From assembly GCA_011523385.1 (NCBI GenBank), contig WTGX01000004.1, forward strand, positions 124,001 through 188,000: a DNA stretch of 64,000 nt. Reading direction: 5' to 3'. The DNA is from Nitrospira sp. GTDB taxonomy: Bacteria > Nitrospirota > Nitrospiria > Nitrospirales > UBA8639. The notes under the pieces were generated by a model. The model saw nothing but the letters and a program-made list of their open reading frames with translations. It searched no databases and was not told the origin of the DNA. Position 1 is the first letter of the stretch; the number at the start of each line of letters is the position of its first letter. The translations under genes were made by a program, and so were the position numbers. Positions 16,714 through 24,624 of this stretch are shown here, one piece after another.

Positions 16714-18156
16714 ATGGCCAAATTGGACATTGCCCGGCATCTTGCCGAATGGAGACTTCGCAGGTTTTCTGATGAGGATTCCTATTATGCCTGGCAACGC
16801 CAATCCTTAACCGGAGCGCGACTTCAGCTTCTGCAACAAGCGGCTCAAGCCCGTCGTGAATCAGAGGACGCGGATGAAGCCTTTTATGATCTGGCGGCGT
16901 CTCCCGACATTCTTCCCGTTTTGCATAGCCAACGATACGGGTATTACAACGTGCTCGGCCCCGCGATCGCGGATGCATTGGCAGGGGCACAGTGCGTGTT
17001 GGACGTGGGATGCGGGGTTGGCATTCTCACGACCTGGTACGCGGCCCGTTTCCCGAACGTGACGTTCATGGGCATCGACCGGTCCCTGAAATCGATTGAA
17101 GCGGCGCAGCAGTTTGCGCAATTCCACCAACTCGAAAACGCCAGCTTTCACCATTGCGAAATACCCCAACACGAAATACCGGGGACCTTTGACACCATTG
17201 TCGCCACGCAGGCCCTGTTTCAATCGGAATCCGATCCCGGACTCCCAAGCCGGAGTTGGACGACCCTTGAGCGCGACCGGGATGCCCGGCAACAGCAGGA
17301 CCTGGAAGAGCGCACGGGCATCGGGCCTCGTTTGGACTGGCTGCTGAAAGTGCCGGTGGTTTCGGGAAGGGTCGTTTTGTTTGAAAAGGCCGTGCATCTG
17401 GGCAGGCGTGTGTTGTTTCAGCGGGCCCTGGAAGCGAGGGGGTATGTTCCCGTTGCGGAGCCGCAACTGTTGACGTATTCGGAACTCGGTGAGGCGATTG
17501 AAGATGGGCCTTTGTACGTCGTGCAGCGAGGTCCTGCGTCTCTTGTGGCGGCGTTTCGGGAAGACGTGCCGCAGGATCTGCAACAGGGGATGTATCGTTG
17601 CCGGGGAGCCCGTGCGGAATTCGTGTATGCCAGGTTGCCCAAATACGACGTCCGTTCGGAACAGGTCAAGACGAACCTCGTGATACAGGACGGTCGTTGC
17701 GAAACAGGTCGGACGGGCGGGGGGTTGGGCTATGTCCTCCTCATGCTGCATGGGACGTTTTTCGGTCTTCTGACCGGCGCAATGGAATGGCGACCCCTGA
17801 TGGTTGAACTGGTCCGGCATGAATTGAAGCAAGGCCGGGAGTCCATCGAGACTCGACTCACACGTATTTGGTCTGAACAGGAGAGCGGTCCGCCTGAAGA
17901 ATCGCCTCTCTATGAAAATCATAGTCTTGCGGCCGAGGAAGTCTGGCGACAACTTCCGGACCGGGTCGTCCTGCGACAGCAGACCGACGAGGAGGCGGAT
18001 GGGCGACAGCGTCACATTGAATATGGGCGCTGTGGCGGGAATTTCCATTACCTGTATTGGGCCAATACCTTCGATCAACGGCAAATCGTGATCATGGAGC
18101 AGGAGCGAAGCGCGTTTCTGGAGACCTATTATGCCGAAGCAACCGGTGAGTCCTGA
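16714..18156 (+). CDS. Large SAM-dependent methyltransferase-like protein
   Basis: A 480-residue protein. After an about 80-residue helical lead-in, residues about 95-180 form a class I methyltransferase domain with motif I VLDVGCGVGILTTWYAARFP and the acidic MGIDRS at the end of strand beta2. The remaining about 300 residues, containing LLKVPVVSGRVVLFEKAVHLG, are not a family I recognise. The substrate is unknown. ATG 16714 was chosen because the track extension translates a palindromic intergenic repeat. It lies 153 bases after the proA-like gene; co-transcription is possible. Confidence 0.8.
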   Translation: MAKLDIARHLAEWRLRRFSDEDSYYAWQRQSLTGARLQLLQQAAQARRESEDADEAFYDLAASPDILPVLHSQRYGYYNVLGPAIADALAGAQCVLDVGCGVGILTTWYAARFPNVTFMGIDRSLKSIEAAQQFAQFHQLENASFHHCEIPQHEIPGTFDTIVATQALFQSESDPGLPSRSWTTLERDRDARQQQDLEERTGIGPRLDWLLKVPVVSGRVVLFEKAVHLGRRVLFQRALEARGYVPVAEPQLLTYSELGEAIEDGPLYVVQRGPASLVAAFREDVPQDLQQGMYRCRGARAEFVYARLPKYDVRSEQVKTNLVIQDGRCETGRTGGGLGYVLLMLHGTFFGLLTGAMEWRPLMVELVRHELKQGRESIETRLTRIWSEQESGPPEESPLYENHSLAAEEVWRQLPDRVVLRQQTDEEADGRQRHIEYGRCGGNFHYLYWANTFDQRQIVIMEQERSAFLETYYAEATGES

Positions 18157-18207
18157 GACGGGCAAATGGATTCTGGCCGGGTACGAGCGAAGACCGAACG
18201 GCATGGT

Positions 18208-18239
18208 TGATATTTTGCATTACAAATGCAAAAATATCA
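18208..18239. promoter_or_regulatory. Palindrome at the start of the ATPase gene, possible operator
   Basis: TGATATTTTGCAT at 18208-18220 and ATGCAAAAATATCA at 18226-18239 form an inverted repeat with a one-base bulge and a five-base loop, in an A/T-rich patch unlike its surroundings. It ends one base before the chosen ATG of the ATPase gene. Either a dimeric repressor site or an mRNA hairpin blocking initiation would fit. Confidence 0.5.
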
Positions 18240-18240
18240 C

Positions 18241-19464
18241 ATGTCTTCGTTGTATATCAGTCGCTCACTGGAACCGGTCCTCAAGAAAGCGGCCTGCGAG
18301 TTTCCTGCCGTGGTCCTGACCGGGCCGCGTCAATCCGGCAAGACGACCCTTCTGCAACGTCTCTTCGGCAATCGTTACCGTTACGTTTCCTTGGAGCCAC
18401 CCGACGTGCGCGCAGCCGCCACGGAAGATCCGCGTGGGTTCCTGGAGCTTTACCCGTCGCCGGTTATCTTCGATGAAGTGCAGTACGCTCCCGACCTGTT
18501 TCCCTACATCAAGGAAAAAATTGACGCGGATCGTGCCAGGAACGGTCAATATCTGTTGACTGGTTCCCAGCATTTGTTGCTCACCGAGAAGGTCACTGAG
18601 TCATTGGCCGGTCGCGCGGCCATGCTTCGCCTGTTTCCACTGTCGAGGCGGGAGGCAGAGGGCCGGCCGCGGCGTGCCTTCGTCTGGGAGCGCAAAACCC
18701 CATCATCTTCGAGGTCGCCGCATGCTTTTGGTGAACTGTGGAAAGGTTTCCTGCGAGGCGGGTACCCGGAGCTTGCGGTAAAACCCAACCGGGATCTTTC
18801 CCTTTGGCATGCCAGCTACATCCAGACTTATCTCGAACGGGACGTCCGCTCGATCCGGCAGATTGGGGACCTGACCCAGTATCAGAATTTCCTCCGTGTG
18901 GTGGCGGCGCGTAGCGCGCAACTCGTGAATCTAAGCGACGTTGCCCGTGACCTCGGGGTTGCGGTCAACACCGTCAAGACTTGGCTCTCCGTGCTTGAAG
19001 CCACCTACCAGGTTATCGTGCTGCGTCCGTATTTCGCCAACGTCGGGAAACGGCTCGTGAAGACCCCAAAAGTGTATTTCACCGACGTCGGGACGCTCTG
19101 TTACCTGGCGGGTCTCAAGGATCCCGAACATGCAACCTCCGGCCCCATGGGCGGTGCCATCATGGAAACAGCGGTGCTGTCTGAAATTGTCAGGACTCTG
19201 ACGCATCGGGGGATCGACCCGCAAGTCTACTTTTGGCGGACCACGGCAGGAACGGAAGTGGATTTTGTCGTTCAGACCGGTGCAGGGTTGATTCCCATTG
19301 AGGTGAAGTTGTCAGCGACACCGCGGCCGGCCATGGGCGGCGCCATCAGGACGTTCCAAGTGGATATGGGAAGTGCGGCGATGTCCGGATACGTGGTGCA
19401 TCCCGGTGACATACGCCTACCCCTCGGTCCCGGCGTGACCGCGCTGCCTTTCGTCGACCTGTAG
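18241..19464 (+). CDS. AAA-type ATPase with DUF4143 nuclease-like C-terminal domain
   Basis: A 407-residue protein of the AAA_14 + DUF4143 architecture. The P-loop TGPRQSGKTTLLQ is near residue 30 and Walker B-like VIFDEVQ follows. The helical middle carries YLERDVRSIRQIGDL, and the C-terminal part has a PD-(D/E)XK-like TEVDFVVQTGAGLIPIEVK. These orphan ATPases are common, patchily distributed and of unsettled function. ATG 18241 is preferred to 18226, which lies inside the palindrome; no Shine-Dalgarno sequence is visible for either. Isolated context next to a tRNA suggests lateral acquisition. Confidence 0.9.
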   Translation: MSSLYISRSLEPVLKKAACEFPAVVLTGPRQSGKTTLLQRLFGNRYRYVSLEPPDVRAAATEDPRGFLELYPSPVIFDEVQYAPDLFPYIKEKIDADRARNGQYLLTGSQHLLLTEKVTESLAGRAAMLRLFPLSRREAEGRPRRAFVWERKTPSSSRSPHAFGELWKGFLRGGYPELAVKPNRDLSLWHASYIQTYLERDVRSIRQIGDLTQYQNFLRVVAARSAQLVNLSDVARDLGVAVNTVKTWLSVLEATYQVIVLRPYFANVGKRLVKTPKVYFTDVGTLCYLAGLKDPEHATSGPMGGAIMETAVLSEIVRTLTHRGIDPQVYFWRTTAGTEVDFVVQTGAGLIPIEVKLSATPRPAMGGAIRTFQVDMGSAAMSGYVVHPGDIRLPLGPGVTALPFVDL

Positions 19465-19570
19465 CGTTGTACTCGACTACAAACGAAGAACAGGCGTCAC
19501 TTTGGCGGACTGCCCTTAGCGCGATCGTTCTGCAGGTGGAGCGGGATTTTTCAGGAGCCTGTGGGGAAAA

Positions 19571-19646
19571 TGGTGGCGGTGAAGGGTTTCGAACCCCTGG
19601 CCCGCGGCTTATGAGTCCGCTGCTCTACCAACTGAGCTACACCGCC
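19571..19646 (-). tRNA. tRNA-Met (anticodon CAT), CCA encoded
   Basis: Read on the minus strand, the gene begins GGCGGTGTAGCTCAGTTGG, has the anticodon loop CTCATAA, the T loop GGTTCGAAACC, and an acceptor 3' strand CACCGCC-A followed by an encoded CCA. All four stems pair. The CAT anticodon fits elongator methionine; tRNA-Ile2 with lysidine is the main alternative and cannot be excluded by eye. Not initiator, because the acceptor starts with a normal G-C pair. Confidence 0.95.
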
Positions 19647-19668
19647 ACGCAGAAAAGTAATCCATTTT

Positions 19669-19698
19669 TGTATAGCACACGGAATCATTCCCCGACAA
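19669..19698 (-). promoter_or_regulatory. Putative promoter of tRNA-Met
   Basis: On the minus strand TTGTCG (19698-19693) and TATACA (19674-19669) are separated by 18 bases, placing transcription start roughly 15-20 bases before the tRNA 5' end. Confidence 0.45.
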
Positions 19699-19751
19699 TG
19701 TGTATTCGTTTAGGACAAGTGTCTTCAAGTTACCTTTTCGTCTCTTCGTTT

Positions 19752-19772
19752 CCTCTCCCTCCAGGGGAGAGG
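19752..19772. repeat. Short palindromic repeat CCTCTCCCTCC-type
   Basis: CCTCTCCCTCCAGGGGAGAG followed by G is a hairpin with a small loop. A similar element lies at 48899-48921. It sits just beyond the stop of the 397-residue gene and could help end that transcript, but there is no T-tract. Confidence 0.45.
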
Positions 19773-19774
19773 AT

Positions 19775-20968
19775 TCAATGCGTGCGTTTGTCGTCGATTT
19801 CACCGGCCAAGGCATTCAGAACGCCGAGTGCCTGCTCACTGAGTTCCGCCGGCTGTTCATCGGCCTGTTGGGCGGGGAGGGCGTCGTCTTTGGATTTGGG
19901 TCTCGTGGCGTTGAGGAGATCTTCCTCGAGTTCGTCCAGCGTGGGTTCGGAATCGGCTTGAATGGCGAACAACCGTTGCAAGGCGAAGATGGCCCGGGCG
20001 TGGCTGTGCCAGGGTCCGCTGTGTTCACTGTCATGGACTCGCGTGATCAATTGCCAAAAGCCTGATTCGGCGGCTTCCGGCATGGTGCCGTCCGCAAAGG
20101 TCTTGAGTTTTTCAATCAACGCCTCTTCCGTTCGCTCAATGCCCGGGATGAAGGTGACGATTGAACGGAGAGAGGGTTTTCTGGACAGCGTGCGCAACGT
20201 CTCTCTCCAGAGATCCGATTGTGCCTGCCCGGTCCCGGATGCCTCTGCCTCCTGTTCGAGTCTGGCCTGGAGAGCGGTCAGGTAGTGGGTCAATGCCTTG
20301 ACCTTTCTTGCTGAAAGGCTCCCCAGCGGGATGCCCCAAATATGCGCGACTTCGTGGTCTTGCAGGGGAGCGAGTCCCGAGAGTTCGTACTCCTGCTCCG
20401 CGTTTTTTAATCGCCGTCTTTGTCGTTCCCGTCGCCGGATCAGGGTCTGATATTCGATAAGCATCCGGTCATGATGATAGTCGTCTTCGGCGATTTCTTC
20501 CTGTTCCAATGCGCGTTCCAACCGGCGGATTTCCGGTCGCGGAAGCGCGGACACGGCAGATTGCTTGCGGTCCTTCAACTCCGCCCGGTCAACGTGAAAT
20601 TTTGACGTGAGCAACCCTTCAGCCGCCCGAATGGTCAAATCGGTCAGGGCCATTTGTTTCTTCAGGCATTCGACTTGCAACCAGGGCCGTTCGCGTTTTT
20701 GACGAAGAAACCCGCTGTATTGGGCAATACGCTCGTTCACTTCGCGGGTTGCAGCCACAAGCGACTTTTTTGTCTCGGGTTGATCTCCGGCCATGAAACG
20801 GGAGTCCGGCTGATCTTCCACAATAAATTGAACGTCATCTTCAGACGGCTCCAGGTACTGGAGCAGGAGCAGGCGGACCATGATCCGGCTTTGGACGGGC
20901 AGGGTTTCGATGACGGATTCGATGAGTTCAGACGTGAGCGGTGAATGGGTCAGGGTCGTGGTCGTCAT
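19775..20968 (-). CDS. Conserved-looking protein of unknown function, helical, highly charged
   Basis: A 397-residue protein without signal peptide or membrane segments. The central part is rich in E, K, R and Q with heptad-like spacing (LERALEQEEIAEDDYHHDR; RRRERQRRRLKNAEQEYEL), so coiled coil is likely. The C-terminus is acidic. I do not recognise a family. The 76-residue gene lies five bases upstream, so they form a transcription unit, perhaps with the membrane protein further upstream. Confidence 0.75.
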   Translation of the reverse strand: MTTTTLTHSPLTSELIESVIETLPVQSRIMVRLLLLQYLEPSEDDVQFIVEDQPDSRFMAGDQPETKKSLVAATREVNERIAQYSGFLRQKRERPWLQVECLKKQMALTDLTIRAAEGLLTSKFHVDRAELKDRKQSAVSALPRPEIRRLERALEQEEIAEDDYHHDRMLIEYQTLIRRRERQRRRLKNAEQEYELSGLAPLQDHEVAHIWGIPLGSLSARKVKALTHYLTALQARLEQEAEASGTGQAQSDLWRETLRTLSRKPSLRSIVTFIPGIERTEEALIEKLKTFADGTMPEAAESGFWQLITRVHDSEHSGPWHSHARAIFALQRLFAIQADSEPTLDELEEDLLNATRPKSKDDALPAQQADEQPAELSEQALGVLNALAGEIDDKRTH

Positions 20969-20973
20969 GGTTT

Positions 20974-21204
20974 TCAGGCTTCGTCTTTCGCTTCCAGATA
21001 TTGGGCCACGTATTCACGGACGTCTTGAATTGTTCCCTCGGAGTACAATTTCCGGGGAATTTCCACGACGTGCAGGTCTTCCAGTGTCATACCACGTTCA
21101 ATCGCCCATTCTTCATCCGAATACAAAGTGACGGCGCCGTCCGGATGACGGTACACGAAGAGGATATCCTTTTCCTGATCTTGCGTCTCTTCCATGAGCC
21201 TCAC
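20974..21204 (-). CDS. Small acidic protein of unknown function
   Basis: A 76-residue protein, with a strand-rich start (ILFVYRHPDGAVTLYSDEEW) and an acidic helical end (VREYVAQYLEAKDEA). No family recognised. The five-base gap to the 397-residue gene downstream supports real expression of both. Codon use is like the neighbours. Confidence 0.65.
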   Translation of the reverse strand: MRLMEETQDQEKDILFVYRHPDGAVTLYSDEEWAIERGMTLEDLHVVEIPRKLYSEGTIQDVREYVAQYLEAKDEA

Positions 21205-21267
21205 GAAGCGTGATGCGTTTCGGATAACACACCGGAATAAATTCTGTCAAAAGAATCCCTTATCCAA

Positions 21268-21323
21268 GGCGGACACGCAGGTCCGCCTCTACGTAGGGGC
21301 GAACCTATGTGTTCGTCCGCCCC
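21268..21323. repeat. Double hairpin intergenic repeat
   Basis: GGCGGACACGCAGGTCCGCC is a palindrome, followed immediately by GGGGCGAAC...GTTCGTCCGCCCC, a second hairpin. This is a commonly seen type of dispersed intergenic sequence. It separates the membrane protein gene from the 76-residue gene. Confidence 0.55.
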
Positions 21324-21330
21324 GCTCATG

Positions 21331-22014
21331 TCATTTTGTCGCGGTGGGTCGGAAACAGGAGCGACGCCAGAAGACGTAGACGGTAAACGCTATCAGCGAG
21401 AGAAAAAATACCGTCCGAATGCGCCCGTATCCGAAACAGGCAAAGTTGGCCATGGCGTTGCACAAACCGAACGCGGCATAGGCCATGTACACCAACAGGG
21501 CCCAGGGACGGAGTTTCAGGAACCCGTAGCCGATGGCGAGGTGCAGGGTGGGGGATTGCGCCTTGGCCAAGAGCCCCGGCAGGCCCTCGGGTTTGGAACA
21601 GAACAGGGTAAGGCTGTATTCGGGATTCGCCAGAATGATGTAGAGGTCCGTGAACGCGGTAAAGAGAAACAAGCCGCCCAGGTATCGAATATCGTGCGCG
21701 TGACGCCAGGCCGTTTTCAGGGCTTCAACCTGACCCGGGGGAATGGGCAGGGAGGCTTCATAAGCCTGCAGGCACCACCAGGGTACGATGATCATCAGAG
21801 CAAAAAAGAACCCCGCTCCGGTTCCCCCGAGATGGCCGAGTCCCCACGTGATGGTGCCCAATAATCCCCCCACGGCCAGGACCCGGGCCGCGTGGAGAGG
21901 ATAGCCGCGGACCCATTGCCCCAGACCCGGCACCAGGCAAGACAAGGTGGCGCCTTTAATGGAGGATTCCGTAGCGGATGTCGCCGAAGAATCCGATGGC
22001 TCCATGGTTTTCAT
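21331..22014 (-). CDS. Polytopic inner-membrane protein of unknown function
   Basis: A 227-residue protein with a polar N-terminal tail and about five hydrophobic helices (AARVLAVGGLLGTITWGLG; GAGFFFALMIIVPWWCLQAY; a pair near the C-terminus). The segment CLVPGLGQWVRGYPLHAARV resembles the short TM2-type PGLGQ motif found in several small membrane families, but I cannot assign one. It is 79 bases downstream of the HemQ-type gene on the same strand. Confidence 0.7.
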   Translation of the reverse strand: MKTMEPSDSSATSATESSIKGATLSCLVPGLGQWVRGYPLHAARVLAVGGLLGTITWGLGHLGGTGAGFFFALMIIVPWWCLQAYEASLPIPPGQVEALKTAWRHAHDIRYLGGLFLFTAFTDLYIILANPEYSLTLFCSKPEGLPGLLAKAQSPTLHLAIGYGFLKLRPWALLVYMAYAAFGLCNAMANFACFGYGRIRTVFFLSLIAFTVYVFWRRSCFRPTATK

Positions 22015-22093
22015 CGGGCTCCCGGGCAGAAGGCCGGATTCGGGAGGGTGAGAAGATGAATGGCTGATTCGCCGCGAAAACCGAGGGGCGGGA

Positions 22094-22801
22094 TCAGCCG
22101 CCGAGGGTATCGAGAGCCTCTTTAAGGCTCTTCATAATACAGGTGAAGATGGGGATGTCCCGCTTCGTGTAGCGACTCCCTTCCGCCTCGCGCAGGTGCA
22201 TGACGAGATCGAGAAAGTCTTGCGGTTGGTCCGTTTCGAACGCCACCACGAATTCCTGGTCATCCAGGCCGAAGGAGTAGGTTGTATTGAGTTTCACCGA
22301 CGGGTATTTGTGGCCGATTTCAATGTGCTCGTCCATCATGCCCTGCCGGGCGGCCTTGGTCAGGAGGTACCACTCACGGGTTTTCTCGAAGGGATAGATG
22401 AAAATGTATTTGCTGCGCCCGGGCGTGATCTTCAGCCGCCGGCTTTCCTGGCCTTCGTGCACGTGGTGGTCCACGTAGACCGAACGTTTCGTCATCGAAA
22501 GGTATGAATAAGGGATCGTCAGATACTTGCCGAGCCCGGTGGCCAACGCCTTGGACATTTGCTCCTGAAAGAGCTCGAGATCGTAGGTAATGCGCCAGAG
22601 CAGGAAATCACAATCGCCGCGAATACCGACCGTGGAATAGGGGACGACAATGACCTTGCCGGTGAATTCCTCAATGGCCCGGGTGAATTCCTGCTTTCCG
22701 GCTTGTCGCTCGTCATGCGGAAGTCTCCGCCAAGCCGGATCGACTTTGAAAAAGATGAAGTTGACGTATTGCCGTTTGGCTGGTTGTTCTGCGGCAGCCA
22801 T
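22094..22801 (-). CDS. hemQ: Coproheme decarboxylase-like protein (HemQ / Cld superfamily)
   Basis: A 235-residue member of the chlorite dismutase superfamily. HIEIGHKY carries the expected proximal haem histidine and YSFGLDDQEFVVAFETD is the family core. The residue equivalent to the distal arginine of true chlorite dismutase appears to be non-arginine (around KLNTT), while the tyrosine in IFIYPFEK that matches the catalytic tyrosine of HemQ is present. This supports coproheme decarboxylation (terminal haem synthesis) rather than chlorite breakdown, as inference from remembered family alignments. No signal peptide, consistent with a cytosolic enzyme. Confidence 0.82.
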   Translation of the reverse strand: MAAAEQPAKRQYVNFIFFKVDPAWRRLPHDERQAGKQEFTRAIEEFTGKVIVVPYSTVGIRGDCDFLLWRITYDLELFQEQMSKALATGLGKYLTIPYSYLSMTKRSVYVDHHVHEGQESRRLKITPGRSKYIFIYPFEKTREWYLLTKAARQGMMDEHIEIGHKYPSVKLNTTYSFGLDDQEFVVAFETDQPQDFLDLVMHLREAEGSRYTKRDIPIFTCIMKSLKEALDTLGG

Positions 22802-22987
22802 ACGAATTCCTCCCCGGACAGACTGAATATGAAGCGATCGTATAGGAATGACTATCTATCAATTTTTTGTCGATGTTGTCAACGAAGCGTCCGCTTCTCC
22901 TTTCTTCTCCTTCTTTCGTAGTCGTGCCATCTCATGGCGCCTTCTTTTCTTTCTTTTGCGGTAGCGGCGACATCCATTCGGGATGGC

Positions 22988-23072
22988 ACCCTTCGACAAG
23001 CTCAGGACAGGCTCCTTCGGCTTCGCTCAGGACAGGCAGGGCAGGCGCAGGCCGTCCCCTACGAGGTCATGG
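22988..23072. repeat. Dispersed repeat, family C
   Basis: Contains CTTCGACAAGCTCAGGACAG followed by CTTCGGCTTCGCTCAGGACAGGC and a CCGTCCCCTAC tail. The second half closely matches the sequence found in-frame inside guaA at about 55433-55474. The 485-base gap between hemQ and the first beta-barrel gene otherwise holds only C/T-rich sequence and the promoter below. Confidence 0.6.
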
Positions 23073-23194
23073 TTCATTCTGGTAGGGGTGCCTGCCTTTC
23101 CCTCTTCCATTCCGTTGTAGGGGCCGTCCCCCTGTGGCGGCCCAGCGGTATTTTGTTCTTTACCTGACGTCATATAATAAAATTCATAGCACTA

Positions 23195-23223
23195 TTGACA
23201 TGTAATGGTGAAAAGACTATAAG
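23195..23223 (+). promoter_or_regulatory. Sigma70-type promoter of the 335-residue beta-barrel gene
   Basis: TTGACA (23195-23200) and TATAAG (23218-23223) are separated by exactly 17 bases in an A/T-rich region. A strong ribosome site AAAAAAGGAG precedes the ATG at 23287, giving an about 55-base leader. Near-consensus elements suggest high expression. Confidence 0.65.
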
Positions 23224-23286
23224 TCTTATACTCCAGCGTGTACTTCGTGTAAATTTCGCAAACCCTCATAAAAAAAGGAGAAAACA

Positions 23287-24294
23287 ATGAATAAATATAT
23301 TTCTCCACTATTGATGCTTGTCATCGCTACCTTTGTGATGGCCTCAGGCTGGGCCCAAGCACGCTCCGAGGGGTTCTACATCAGCAGTGACATTGGCCTC
23401 AATATCGCCTCGGGAATTGAGACCACCGGATACAGCAACGACCGGGCCAGCGTGTGTGATGAATACACCAATCCCATGTATAGAGAAGTTGAGGACAGTG
23501 GAGCCGTCGACGCTCCTACTAATGGAACCAAGTATAGCGAATATAACTGCACGGGCCCTAATCGCGGTTCGACTGGCGACTGGCATAACAAATTCGACAG
23601 TGCAACGGGTATCCTGGCCGGAGCCGCGGTGGGTTACAGCTTTGCAAAGCAAAGTCCAAACAGCCCCTTGGGCGGCCTCCGCGTGGAACTGGAATACTTC
23701 TACCGTCAATCGAACTATGATGAGTCAGCCGCTGTTCCATCGGGTGAGGGTGAGAGCGGCGACAAGCTCCAGCAGGAAATTGTCCGAGCGACGGATCGGA
23801 TTGACGGTATCACCTCGCACAATCTGTTCGGGAACCTGTACTACGATTTTGCCAACACCAGCCGGTTCACGCCCTATATCGGGATTGGCGGTGGCATGGG
23901 GGCTACCGATATGGCGTATAGCAGCGTCTGGGCGAGGAATTCCGACGCGAGCAAAATCGATACGGGGTATGGGTTGCCCAATGCTTCCGATATCCGCCAG
24001 AACCTCGCCGGAACGGTGAGTGTGGCCGAAACCACGCTCAGCGATACGCTTTGGGGTCTTCAGGTCCTGTTCGGGGTGGATTACGCAGTCACGGAAGCCA
24101 TGTCGCTGGGGCTCAAGGGGCGCTGGGTCAGGTTCAATTCCTTCGATAGTGGTCAAGGCCCTCTCGTTTGGGACCCGTTACGGGGTCACGTTCCGAATCT
24201 GCGGAGAGACGGAAGCGAACCTGTAGCAGGCGGACTCAAGACAGACAACATCGATTTTTTCGGTATCAGCGTGAACATGAAGTATCATTTCTAG
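23287..24294 (+). CDS. Outer-membrane beta-barrel protein, paralogue 1
   Basis: A 335-residue protein with a signal peptide ending WAQARS and alternating aromatic strands. It shares with three other window proteins the blocks GLRVELEYFYRQSNYD, SHNLFGNLYYDF, FTPYIGIGGGMG, LSDTLWGLQVLFGVDYAV and a terminal strand FFGISVNMKYHF with C-terminal Phe, the outer-membrane insertion signal. Four cysteine-containing loops are specific to this copy. Function (porin, adhesion or structural) is unknown. A near-consensus promoter lies upstream. It is the most divergent plus-strand member. Confidence 0.85.
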   Translation: MNKYISPLLMLVIATFVMASGWAQARSEGFYISSDIGLNIASGIETTGYSNDRASVCDEYTNPMYREVEDSGAVDAPTNGTKYSEYNCTGPNRGSTGDWHNKFDSATGILAGAAVGYSFAKQSPNSPLGGLRVELEYFYRQSNYDESAAVPSGEGESGDKLQQEIVRATDRIDGITSHNLFGNLYYDFANTSRFTPYIGIGGGMGATDMAYSSVWARNSDASKIDTGYGLPNASDIRQNLAGTVSVAETTLSDTLWGLQVLFGVDYAVTEAMSLGLKGRWVRFNSFDSGQGPLVWDPLRGHVPNLRRDGSEPVAGGLKTDNIDFFGISVNMKYHF

Positions 24295-24361
24295 GCCATC
24301 CCTGCTTTTTCGCCGGCCCGGAACAGGCCTCATGACCAGGTGTGGGCCTCTCTCCTGGATT

Positions 24362-24447
24362 TGTAGCCGCGTCATCTCATGACGCAGTTGTTTGAATGGT
24401 CTCTCTATGCGCGATAAGATTGCGTGGCTACAACTACAGAGAGGACC
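24362..24447 (+). repeat. Dispersed hairpin repeat, family D, copy 1
   Basis: TGTAGCCGCGTCATCTCATG followed by ACGCAGTTGTT, then a return arm GCGTGGCTACAACTAC that pairs with the first bases. It is followed after a short spacer by a second copy. Both lie between the beta-barrel gene and cinA. Confidence 0.7.
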
Positions 24448-24460
24448 GTGTTTTTACATG

Positions 24461-24543
24461 TGTAGCTGCGTCATCTCATGACGCAGTTGTTCAACGGCCT
24501 CTCCAGCCACATGAGATGCGGTGACTACAACTACGGAGAGGCC
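24461..24543 (+). repeat. Dispersed hairpin repeat, family D, copy 2
   Basis: TGTAGCTGCGTCATCTCATG followed by ACGCAGTTGTTC and a return arm GGTGACTACAACTACGGAGA. It is a direct neighbour copy of 24362-24447. A partial third start (GCAGCCGCGTCATTC) follows at about 24566. The track's cinA extension translates this repeat. Nothing else is seen in the 330-base gap. Confidence 0.68.
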
Positions 24544-24624
24544 GGCGCATTTATTTTTTGCAGTTGCAGCCGCGTCATTCCGGGTCAAAGCCTGGGACAT
24601 GCCTCAAGATGCAGGTTTTTCTCA

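Noticed and set aside
18131-18319. 62-residue ORF overlapping the end of the methyltransferase
   Set aside because: Starts inside the methyltransferase, runs through the palindrome into the ATPase gene in another frame, and has no ribosome site. A truncated gene cannot be fully excluded.
18208-19646. Genomic island with tRNA attachment site
   Set aside because: The ATPase gene lies beside tRNA-Met but no integrase and no direct repeat of the tRNA 3' end were found.
19467-19961. 164-residue ORF containing GEGFRTPGPRLMSPLLYQLSYTAT
   Set aside because: It is the translated complement of the tRNA-Met gene, a common artefact.
22094-22801. True chlorite dismutase
   Set aside because: The position of the distal arginine does not appear to be arginine and the HemQ-type tyrosine is present; HemQ-like is the better call.
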